Source: an uncultured Ruminococcus sp. (lineage in GTDB: Bacteria; Bacillota; Clostridia; Oscillospirales; Ruminococcaceae). Taken from it: DNA of 5,620 nucleotides. Position numbers and translations under genes: made by a program. The stretch is taken from positions 1 to 5,620 of the forward strand of contig CAMAIG010000127.1 of the NCBI GenBank assembly GCA_945835085.1, written 5' to 3'. A model generated the notes under the pieces. The model was not told the origin of the DNA. It did no database searches and saw nothing but the letters and a program-made list of their open reading frames with translations. Below, piece after piece: positions 1 through 4,379 of the stretch (within the stretch, counting starts at the first letter, position 1; each line of letters starts with the position of its first letter).

Positions 1-327
1 TTCAAGCTCGGTCATACCGTATATATTCGAGCGTGATATTTCCGAAGCGGTGAGTATTGCAAGAAAAGGAGTCAGCGAGGATATTATCCACACCGCAGGC
101 AGCCCGATATACGAAGGATTTTTCAGCGACATAAAGCATACCGTGAAAACAGCAGCGGAAATTATCATCACCGAAGTTACCCAAACACGCTTGCGGATAT
201 ATTTTATCTGGGAAAATACAAACTCCGAAAAGCTTAATTTAGGATAATGCAGAGCGTTCAGAAATTTTTCTTTTCGCTTTGGTTCGGGGGGCGAAAAGGC
301 TTCGTGCAGTTCTTTTTTTACATTCAT
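1..327 (-). CDS. Two-helix membrane protein, partial; candidate anti-sigma factor of the adjacent ECF sigma factor
   Basis: The first 109 residues are readable without a stop; the gene continues past the left edge. The start is the ATG at 327-325, which overlaps the TGA of the sigma-factor gene (shared ATGA) and has an AAAGGAGC ribosome binding site about six bases upstream, so the two are probably translationally coupled. The N-terminus is charged and proline-rich (MNVKKELHEAFSPPEPKRKE), then come two hydrophobic stretches at about residues 49-67 and 74-94, followed by SEISRSNIYGMTELE. A short cytoplasmic N-terminus followed by membrane helices, encoded directly behind an ECF sigma gene, is the usual arrangement of a membrane anti-sigma factor. 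From memory, similar proteins with a PEPKRK-like N-terminus sit behind ECF genes in Clostridia. The membrane protein is seen; the anti-sigma role is inferred from position. It could instead be an accessory or transporter-linked protein. Confidence 0.75.
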   Translation of the reverse strand, partial: MNVKKELHEAFSPPEPKRKEKFLNALHYPKLSFSEFVFSQIKYIRKRVWVTSVMIISAAVFTVCFMSLKNPSYIGLPAVWIISSLTPFLAILTASEISRSNIYGMTELE

Positions 328-767
328 TTCAATGCTCCTTTCAGCAGCTTTTTCATTTGGGCAAGGGCAGATTTTTCAAGCCGATACACCGCAAAACGTG
401 ATATCCCAAGAGCTTCTGCCGTTTCATTCACCGACAATTCTGCAATATACCGCATTACAAGAATTTCCCGATGCTGTTTCGGAAGCTTTTCAAGAGCCGT
501 GCGGACTGCAATTTTTGTATCACTTTGTTCGGAAAAATCCTCCGTGGGATAATCGTCGGAAAGCTCTTCGGTCTGCTTTTGACGAAACATATCCGTACAG
601 AGATTTTTTGCGATGGTAAAAATATATGCGGCGTTTATGTCGGTATTCTGCGCAAAAAACCTGAGAAAGGCTTCCTGAGTGATGTCCTCGGCAGAAGCGG
701 AATTTCTCAGTTTGTAAAAGCAGTAGCGGTATATTTTGTCGTACAATTCTTCTATCTCCCGTGACAC
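324..767 (-). CDS. ECF-type (sigma-70 family, group 4) RNA polymerase sigma factor
   Basis: A 147-residue protein of normal length for an ECF sigma factor, which directs RNA polymerase to a small set of promoters. Sigma region 2 spans about residues 5-63, with the core-binding stretch SAEDITQEAFLRFF (24-37) and the -10-recognition helix AAYIFTIAKNLCTDMFRQ (46-63). An acidic linker (67-83) leads to region 4 at about 89-141, with LEKLPKQHREILVMRYI and the helix-turn-helix LSVNETAEALGISRFAVYRL. The region 1 and 3 domains of housekeeping sigmas are absent. The start is GTG at 767-765: GGAGG lies eight bases upstream and no in-frame ATG fits. The recognition helix reads SRFAVYRLEKSAL rather than the commoner SxGTVKSRLxRA type, so its promoter may be unusual. 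It overlaps the downstream membrane protein by four bases. The stimulus cannot be read from the sequence. Confidence 0.93.
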   Translation of the reverse strand: MSREIEELYDKIYRYCFYKLRNSASAEDITQEAFLRFFAQNTDINAAYIFTIAKNLCTDMFRQKQTEELSDDYPTEDFSEQSDTKIAVRTALEKLPKQHREILVMRYIAELSVNETAEALGISRFAVYRLEKSALAQMKKLLKGALK

Positions 768-784
768 CCGTAAAACCTCCTCTC

Positions 785-805
785 ATAATGTATAACGGAT
801 AACTG
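785..805 (-). promoter_or_regulatory. Three 7-bp-spaced TTAT repeats before the ECF sigma gene
   Basis: Read on the minus strand, the stretch just before the ribosome binding site is TTATCCG-TTATACA-TTATGAG after a leading CAG: three TTAT units at exact 7-bp steps. TATACA could be a -10 element, but that would leave a leader of only a few bases. An autoregulatory ECF promoter or a binding site for another regulator are both possible. The repeat is seen; the role is inferred. Confidence 0.3.
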
Positions 806-825
806 CTTTGAAATGTGCGGATATT

Positions 826-870
826 AAAAAAAACAAATTTGCCCGATATGTTGATTCGTCGTATCGGGCA
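826..870 (-). terminator. Rho-independent terminator on the minus strand
   Basis: An inverted repeat with arms at 840-850 and 860-870 (GCCCGATA core) forms an 11-bp stem with one G-U pair and a nine-base loop. On the minus strand it is followed within about six bases by eight T (826-833). It lies 15 bases after the stop of the short minus-strand ORF at 886 and about 70 bases upstream of the sigma-factor start, so it insulates the sigma operon from minus-strand transcripts arriving from the right. The plus strand has no T-run after the hairpin. Confidence 0.65.
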
Positions 871-885
871 TGATCATCAAAAAAT

Positions 886-1083
886 TTAGCTTTCATCTTT
901 TTTTCGGTCAGCCGTCGGCTGACATATTGTTATGGAGCTGTCGGCAATGAAAGGAATACCGTCCCTTCTGCGCTTGCGGATATCTTCATCACAAGTCCTA
1001 TTCAACTGGTCGAAACTCATTTTTTCCACTTTTTCACAGACTCCTGATGAGCATATTATATCATCTGCTCGATGCTTTTGCAA
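886..1083 (-). CDS. Short ORF of unknown function, possibly a gene remnant
   Basis: I do not recognise this protein. The frame gives up to 65 residues from a TTG at 1083. Internal starts are GTG at 1029 (GGAG about 11 bases upstream, giving 47 residues) and ATG at 1020 (no good ribosome binding site). The frame also stays open upstream into the palindromic repeat, to about 1185, without a convincing start, so it may be the 3' piece of a longer gene. The central part is rich in charged residues (KMSFDQLNRTCDEDIRKRRR). In favour of a real 3' end, the stop is followed 15 bases later by a good terminator on the same strand. A 17-bp hairpin (907-923, GTCAGCC-GTC-GGCTGAC) lies inside the frame near its end. 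No domain can be named, and it may not be expressed. Confidence 0.3.
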   Translation of the reverse strand: MQKHRADDIICSSGVCEKVEKMSFDQLNRTCDEDIRKRRRDGIPFIADSSITICQPTADRKKDES

Positions 1084-1090
1084 CCGATTT

Positions 1091-1248
1091 ATTGCTCCAC
1101 CAATTAACTGATGAAAATTTATGCGCAGAACCGAGTTTGAAAGCCTAGGAAGAAAACCGCAGGAATATGCGGATATTGCAAGGTTTTATGACGACGGATT
1201 TCAAACTCGGGGCAAGCAGAAAATTGGGTAGTTAATTGGGGGAGCAAT
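1091..1248. repeat. 158-bp imperfect inverted repeat, MITE-like
   Basis: Two long arms face each other. The outer arms 1091-1109 and 1230-1248 (ATTGCTCCaCCAATTAACT) match at 18 of 19 positions. The inner arms 1131-1142 and 1199-1210 (CCGAGTTTGAAA) match perfectly. The segments between them are more diverged and differ by two bases. The central 56 bases hold further small dyads (AAAACC...GGTTTT; AATAT-GCGG-ATATT). The terminal TTGCTCC...GGAGCAA is bordered by TA on both sides (1090-1091 and 1248-1249), as expected for insertion by an IS630/Tc1-mariner type transposase. No transposase is encoded. Alternatives are a large RNA hairpin, or an inverted duplication left by another rearrangement. Confidence 0.5.
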
Positions 1249-1268
1249 ATTATATGTGGTCGATTTAG

Positions 1269-1508
1269 AAGCATAAGTGGTTTGCCAATGAAGCCCTTGA
1301 AAGCTCCCGGCTTCGGCAGGACGATGAACTGAAAAAGTAAAAAAAGCTTGCAAGTCAATACAGCAAACGCACAAAAGAGCTTTACAGGCTTTTCGCAAGG
1401 ATATATGAAGACAATGTTTCGGATAAATATCCGGTGAAAGCTTTGAGAGCAGGGATTTTTACAACAAAAGAAAGACAGCACAGTCGGATTGACAGTGCTG
1501 CCAATTGA
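1269..1508 (+). pseudogene. Remnant resembling the C-terminal part of a large serine recombinase
   Basis: One plus-strand frame reads HKWFANEALESSRLRQDDELKK, a stop (TAA at 1338-1340), then KKLASQYSKRTKELYRLFARI and directly YEDNVSDKY, ending at a TGA at 1506-1508. The pattern (K/R)...ELxRLFxxIYEDNVS is typical of the coiled-coil C-terminal region of large serine recombinases of integrative and transposable elements (for example the TnpX / DUF4368 type), where it is followed by GK-xSDERF. Here the expected continuation is lost after DKY, which suggests a second frameshift or rearrangement. No catalytic resolvase domain, start codon or ribosome binding site is present. The similarity is judged from remembered family patterns, not from a search. 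The fragment is far too short to be active and fits with the neighbouring repeat as old mobile DNA. Confidence 0.4.
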
Positions 1509-1566
1509 ATACACGAAACAAAACTACGTTACCGAGCCGCAAAATATAAAAATTAATGCGTTGGCT

Positions 1567-1625
1567 GCAGCGACACGCTGCCGAGTTACCTGCGGGGGTT
1601 CCCCGCCCACCTTTGGAAAAAGTGG
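1567..1625 (+). other. Cluster of three short hairpins, role unknown
   Basis: Three consecutive hairpins are visible. GCAGCG-ACA-CGCTGC (1567-1581) and GCGGGG-GTT-CCCCGC (1592-1606) are perfect 6-bp stems with three-base loops. The third (1607-1625) pairs CCA-CTTT with AAAG-TGG around a GGAA loop, with one bulged C. It belongs to the roughly 900-base stretch without an intact gene and precedes the plus-strand terminator at 1637. It could be the folded 3' part of a transcript, a small RNA or debris of a mobile element; I do not match it to a known RNA family. Confidence 0.3.
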
Positions 1626-1636
1626 ACGAAGCTTTT

Positions 1637-1669
1637 AACTTGCGCTTATTTGTGCGGGTTTTCTTTTTA
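1637..1669 (+). terminator. Rho-independent terminator on the plus strand
   Basis: AACTTGCGC (1637-1645) pairs with GTGCGGGTT (1652-1660) through nine pairs, three of them G-U, around a six-base loop, and is followed by TTCTTTTTAC. The G-U pairs become C-A mismatches on the other strand, so it should work only for plus-strand transcripts. It would stop transcription leaving the decayed block just before it runs into the convergent sigF gene. No equally clear terminator for sigF is visible on the minus strand. Confidence 0.5.
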
Positions 1670-1682
1670 CTACGCTTATTAT

Positions 1683-2360
1683 TTACCCAAACAGCTCGCT
1701 TCTGAGAGCTGCAAGTATCTTTTTTTCCCGCCTTGATACCTGCACCTGTGTCATTCCCAGCTTTGATGCGGTGCTGCTCTGGGTAAGGGAGCGGAAATAC
1801 CTTAAAAATATAAGCCGCCTGTCCTCGGGAGAAAGCCTGTCCATTGCCTGTTTAAGAGCAATAGGGTCATAGATATCAGACTCCTTGAAGGGGTCGGGAA
1901 TGTCCTGCTGACCGCTGTCATCATCGTCCTTCGTAAGGGAAATGCAGGGCTGTGCCGCTGCTATCGCCTCGGATATCTCCTCGCAGCTGCAGCCCATTAT
2001 CTCCGCAAGCTCGCTTACCGCAGGCTCTCTCCCCCTTTCCGAGATGAACATCGCCCGACGGCGGCTGACCTTCAAGGACAGCTCTTTAAGGCTTCGGCTG
2101 ACCTTTACTGTGCCCCCGTCCCTGAAAAGCCGTTTTATCTCGCCCATAATTACGGGCACTGCATATGTGGAGAATTTCACGCCCCTTTCATCGTCATATG
2201 CTCCTGCCGCCTTGACAAGACCTATGCAGCCTGCACTGTAAAGCTCTTCATATTCTATGCCTCTTCCTCTGAATCTGTTTGCACACAGATGAACAAGCCC
2301 CAGATTTTCGGTCACAAGCCTGTCCCGCACCTCTCTGACGGAGGCTTCAGCAGCGTTCAT
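1683..2360 (-). CDS. sigF: RNA polymerase sigma-F factor, forespore-specific
   Basis: A 225-residue sigma-70 family protein that directs the first forespore-specific transcription during sporulation. Region 2 covers about residues 15-82 (NLGLVHLCANRF, YEELYSAGCIGLVKAAGAYD, VKFSTYAVPVIMGEIKR, then DGGTVKVSRSLKEL, close to the SigF/SigG signature). Region 3 covers about 92-138. Region 4 covers 167-222, with helix-turn-helix TQSSTASKLGMTQVQVSRREKKIL. Family members of B. subtilis type have about 255 residues; this one is shorter, mainly at the N-terminus. The start ATG at 2360 has GGGAG nine bases upstream and overlaps spoIIAB by 14 bases. The gene order spoIIAA-spoIIAB-sigma identifies it as SigF rather than SigG, which it resembles. 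The protein is kept inactive by SpoIIAB. An acidic run (residues 145-148, DDDD) sits between regions 3 and 4. Confidence 0.93.
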   Translation of the reverse strand: MNAAEASVREVRDRLVTENLGLVHLCANRFRGRGIEYEELYSAGCIGLVKAAGAYDDERGVKFSTYAVPVIMGEIKRLFRDGGTVKVSRSLKELSLKVSRRRAMFISERGREPAVSELAEIMGCSCEEISEAIAAAQPCISLTKDDDDSGQQDIPDPFKESDIYDPIALKQAMDRLSPEDRRLIFLRYFRSLTQSSTASKLGMTQVQVSRREKKILAALRSELFG

Positions 2361-2820
2361 CTTCAGCCGCTCCCGCCTTTACAAGGCTTGCTGACAGTAT
2401 CCTTTTTTTCATAATAACACTTGTCCCCTTTCCTACGGAGCTTCGCACACTTATGTTGTCCATAAAGCTTTCCATTACCGCAAAGCCAAGACCTGCCCGC
2501 TCCTCCTCGGGTGCCGTTGTGAACAGCGGCTCCATTGCCGCAGCCACATCTTCTATACCGCAGCCACGGTCACGCACCCGTATGTAAAACACATCATTCT
2601 CCAGTATCCTGCATAATAGCTCTACATTTCCCTTTGTGCCCCGATAGCCGTGTACGATTGAATTTGTGACCGCTTCCGAAACTGCTGTTTTTATATCCGC
2701 AAGCTCTCCCACAGAGGGGTCCATCTGCATGACAAATGCGGTTACAACGCTCCTTGCAAGAGCTTCATTGCAGCTTTCAGCCCTGAAGGATATCCGCATT
2801 TCGTTTTTTATCTGCACCAC
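2347..2820 (-). CDS. spoIIAB: Anti-sigma F factor, serine protein kinase SpoIIAB
   Basis: A 157-residue GHKL-fold ATPase that binds SigF and blocks it, and that phosphorylates SpoIIAA on serine. The ATP site is complete: N-box SEAVTNSIVHGY (48-59, with E49 and N53), G1 box DRGCGI (84-89), PLFTT (98-102), the lid and G2 box RAGLGFAVME (108-117), and GKGTSV (130-135). The B. subtilis protein has 146 residues; here about a dozen extra lie mostly at the C-terminus. No ATG fits the N-terminus. The start is one of two adjacent GTG codons (2820 or 2817), with AAAGGA about ten bases upstream; the family begins around the IKNEM motif, which agrees. The start lies 15 bases after the spoIIAA stop, and the 3' end overlaps sigF by 14 bases, indicating coupled synthesis of the sigma factor and its inhibitor. 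Confidence 0.93.
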   Translation of the reverse strand: MVQIKNEMRISFRAESCNEALARSVVTAFVMQMDPSVGELADIKTAVSEAVTNSIVHGYRGTKGNVELLCRILENDVFYIRVRDRGCGIEDVAAAMEPLFTTAPEEERAGLGFAVMESFMDNISVRSSVGKGTSVIMKKRILSASLVKAGAAEDERC

Positions 2821-2835
2821 CTTGTATCATTCCTT

Positions 2836-3141
2836 TCATAAAATATTTGCAAACTTATCAAGCCCGGCAAGATGCATCACCTTTTTGATGTGCTTTGGCG
2901 TATTGCGTAGGCATACCCTGCCGCCGATGTTCTTCATCACCTGATATCGTCCCATGACAAGTCCTATTCCCGAGCTGTCCATGAATGTGACCTCCCCGAA
3001 ATCAAGTACCAGCATTTCGGGACTGCCCGCATCTACCGCCATGTCTATCTCGCTTCTTATGCCGGGAGCGCAGTGATGGTCTATCTCGCCGTCAAGATAA
3101 GCATTTACCGTGCTTTCCTCGGTTTCTATCCTTACACCCAT
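2836..3141 (-). CDS. spoIIAA: Anti-sigma F factor antagonist SpoIIAA (STAS domain)
   Basis: A 101-residue single STAS-domain protein. In its unphosphorylated form it binds SpoIIAB-ADP and frees SigF; SpoIIAB inactivates it by phosphorylation, and the phosphatase SpoIIE (not in this window) reactivates it. The diagnostic motifs are LDGEIDHHCA (16-25) and FMDSSGIGLVMGRY (53-66). Ser56 corresponds to the phosphorylated Ser58 of B. subtilis SpoIIAA. The protein is slightly shorter than the 117-residue B. subtilis form, lacking its C-terminal tail. The ATG at 3141 has AAAGGA about ten bases upstream. It is the first gene of the spoIIAA-spoIIAB-sigF operon, whose promoter should lie in 3142-3250. 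No convincing sigma-H consensus (AGGAnnT, about 12 bases, GAAT) could be found there. General STAS anti-anti-sigma factors of the RsbV type look similar; the operon context decides. Confidence 0.93.
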   Translation of the reverse strand: MGVRIETEESTVNAYLDGEIDHHCAPGIRSEIDMAVDAGSPEMLVLDFGEVTFMDSSGIGLVMGRYQVMKNIGGRVCLRNTPKHIKKVMHLAGLDKFANIL

Positions 3142-3196
3142 TTTTTCACGATCCTTTCCTTTGTTTTGATAATATAATACACCGCATATTCTGCGA

Positions 3197-3235
3197 ATAA
3201 TGTCATTATGCGTATCCTTATACTAAACATTTAGT
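3197..3235. promoter_or_regulatory. Two palindromes in the divergent spoIIA / plus-strand operon intergenic region
   Basis: The space between the divergent start codons at 3141 and 3348 holds two short perfect dyads: ATAATG-T-CATTAT (3197-3209) and ACTAAA-CA-TTTAGT (3222-3235). The second is followed by a T-run but is too weak and AT-rich to be a good terminator. Either could be a binding site for a dimeric regulator acting on the spoIIA operon or the plus-strand operon. The inverted repeats are seen; binding is inferred. Confidence 0.35.
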
Positions 3236-3252
3236 TTTTTTCATAAAAATCC

Positions 3253-3281
3253 TTGACAAATATATCGCAGTGTGATATACT
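3253..3281 (+). promoter_or_regulatory. Sigma-A type promoter of the four-gene plus-strand operon
   Basis: A perfect -35 TTGACA (3253-3258), a 17-base spacer and a -10 TATACT (3276-3281) predict a start near 3288 and a leader of about 60 bases before the first gene at 3348. The promoter overlaps an inverted repeat TATATC-N7-GATATA (3261-3279). A second inverted repeat in the leader, ATGATAT (3288-3294) and ATATCAT (3310-3316), shares the same GATAT motif. These are plausible operators for the PadR regulator encoded in the operon, since PadR proteins commonly repress their own operon at dyads near the promoter. Confidence 0.75.
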
Positions 3282-3347
3282 CATATAATGATATAGGTCG
3301 TGGCTTGACATATCATATCGTGACTGTCACAAAAAAGGAGGGTAAAA

Positions 3348-3686
3348 ATGAATTCAACCTGGATATGTATATATTTCTTTATATTCATAATTCTGTGTGT
3401 AATTATTCCCATGCAAAGGAGAAGAAGATCGGTCGCTGCACTGATGCATATCAGAAGGAAAAGGTCAGGCACCGACACCGCTCAGAAGGAAGCCGAGGCA
3501 AGCCGATTTATCGGCAAAAATGTAAATATCACCACCCTTTTTTCGGATATCGACCTGATAAACGGCACAATAACCGAGATCGGCGGAGGCTGGATAATGC
3601 TTGAGGACGAAAATGCAGGAATGCAGGCGGTAAATCTGTTAAGCGTTTCAAAAATAAGTGAATGCCCGCAAAAGAAGCACAAATAA
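3348..3686 (+). CDS. Membrane-anchored small protein with an LSm/SH3-like domain
   Basis: A 112-residue protein with one N-terminal hydrophobic helix (about residues 4-22, WICIYFFIFIILCVIIP) directly followed by RRRR. By the positive-inside rule this places the rest in the cytoplasm. A basic, charged linker (23-52) leads to a small beta-rich domain (53-107) with FIGKNVNI, INGTITEIGGGWIMLED and QAVNLLSVSKISECP. This domain aligns by eye along its length with the next gene's product, so the two are paralogues. The GTxTxIxxxWIxxxD then NLxxVxxI pattern resembles small Clostridia proteins that I recall as DUF6897 and LSm-like barrels; this is not verified. The ATG at 3348 has a strong AGGAGG site. 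It is the first gene after the promoter. The function is unknown; YajC-like topology is a superficial alternative. Confidence 0.8.
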   Translation: MNSTWICIYFFIFIILCVIIPMQRRRRSVAALMHIRRKRSGTDTAQKEAEASRFIGKNVNITTLFSDIDLINGTITEIGGGWIMLEDENAGMQAVNLLSVSKISECPQKKHK

Positions 3687-3744
3687 AAACGGCACTGACC
3701 CTGTCATATGACAAGATCAATGCACATTCAGGAGGAAAAATATT

Positions 3745-3969
3745 ATGAACGAGCTTATTAAAAAATTTATTGACAAAGAGGTCATCATCTATTCCATGAG
3801 CTCCGAAAACAGCTGCGTTGAAGGAACTCTCACAGGAATTACCGACAACTGGATAACCGTAAAGGACAAAACAGACTGCGAACAGATCATCAATCTCGAA
3901 TATGTCACAAGGGTGAGAGAATATCCGAAAAACAAGAACGGCAAGAAAAAAGCCATAGTTGCTGACTGA
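3745..3969 (+). CDS. Small soluble paralogue of the preceding protein (LSm/SH3-like domain)
   Basis: A 74-residue cytoplasmic protein that is nearly all domain: KKFIDKEVIIYSM, VEGTLTGITDNWITVKDK and QIINLEYVTRVREYP (about 6-61), then a lysine-rich tail. It shares the spaced pattern FIxKxVxI...GTxTxI...WI...D...Q..NL..V....E.P with the upstream protein but lacks the membrane helix. Alternating hydrophobic residues predict several short beta strands, consistent with a small barrel such as the LSm fold; an RNA-binding or oligomerising role is possible but unproven. The ATG at 3745 has AGGAGG nine bases upstream. Gaps of 58 bases to the previous gene and 17 to padR place it in the same operon. 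Confidence 0.8.
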   Translation: MNELIKKFIDKEVIIYSMSSENSCVEGTLTGITDNWITVKDKTDCEQIINLEYVTRVREYPKNKNGKKKAIVAD

Positions 3970-3986
3970 GAACAGGCGGCGGGATA

Positions 3987-4337
3987 ATGGCAGAGCAAAT
4001 ATCTTCTAAGTCCTATATTCCCATGACTGAAACAGCCTTCTACATTCTTCTGGCTCTGAGCGTACCTCGTCATGGATATGGGATAGCAAAGTTTGTTTCT
4101 GAGCTGACTAATGACAGGGTAAGGCTTGGCTCAGGCACGATTTACGGCACCCTCACAAAAATGCAGCGGGACGATATCATAAGAGTTTTTGACGACAGTG
4201 ACAAAAAAATCGTTTACGAAATTACGGAAAAGGGCAGGGAGATACTTCTGTCCGAGATAGAGCGGATAAAGCTTTTATATTCCGATGCGGTTTCTATGGA
4301 AAAACTGTTTCTGAAAGAAAACCGTTCAGATGGATAA
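3987..4337 (+). CDS. PadR-family transcriptional regulator
   Basis: A 116-residue winged helix-turn-helix protein of the short PadR class. The DNA-binding domain spans about residues 13-88: MTETAFYILLAL, RHGYGIAKFV, the recognition region RLGSGTIYGTLTKMQRDDII, and the wing with KKIVYEITEKGREIL. A C-terminal helix (about 88-110) should form the dimer. PadR proteins are usually repressors that sense small molecules or membrane-active compounds and control neighbouring membrane or transporter genes. The start at 3987 has only a weak GGCGG/GGGA site close to the ATG. A later ATG at 4023 (residue 13) matches where many PadR proteins begin, so the first 12 residues are uncertain. It lies in an operon with the two small proteins and the CPBP protein, which are its likely targets; the ligand is unknown. 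Confidence 0.92.
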   Translation: MAEQISSKSYIPMTETAFYILLALSVPRHGYGIAKFVSELTNDRVRLGSGTIYGTLTKMQRDDIIRVFDDSDKKIVYEITEKGREILLSEIERIKLLYSDAVSMEKLFLKENRSDG

Positions 4338-4379
4338 GCATTGTGGAAAAGATCTATGGAAAAAGAGAGGTAAACTTAT

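Noticed and set aside
332..764. Plus-strand open frames opposite the ECF sigma gene
   Set aside because: They lie antisense to a clearly recognisable sigma factor and show no domain signature of their own.
907..923. GTCAGCC-GTC-GGCTGAC hairpin as a terminator
   Set aside because: On the minus strand it is followed by an A-run and on the plus strand by mixed sequence; neither direction has the required T-run.
1119..1514. A 131-codon minus-strand open frame covering the decayed block
   Set aside because: It is rich in Cys, Phe and Leu without domain pattern, has no ribosome binding site, and lies opposite the frame with recombinase similarity; it is a shadow frame.
3222..3240. ACTAAA-CA-TTTAGT plus T-run as a plus-strand terminator
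   Set aside because: The stem has only six mostly A-T pairs and a two-base loop, and there is no gene upstream on the plus strand; an operator is more plausible.
3142..3240. Sigma-H type promoter for spoIIAA (minus-strand AAGGATA and AGAAT)
   Set aside because: The two elements are 23 bases apart, against an expected 15-16, so the match is not acceptable.
3304..3309. Second TTGACA-like -35 element in the leader of the plus-strand operon
   Set aside because: CTTGACA is present but no -10 like sequence lies 16-18 bases downstream.
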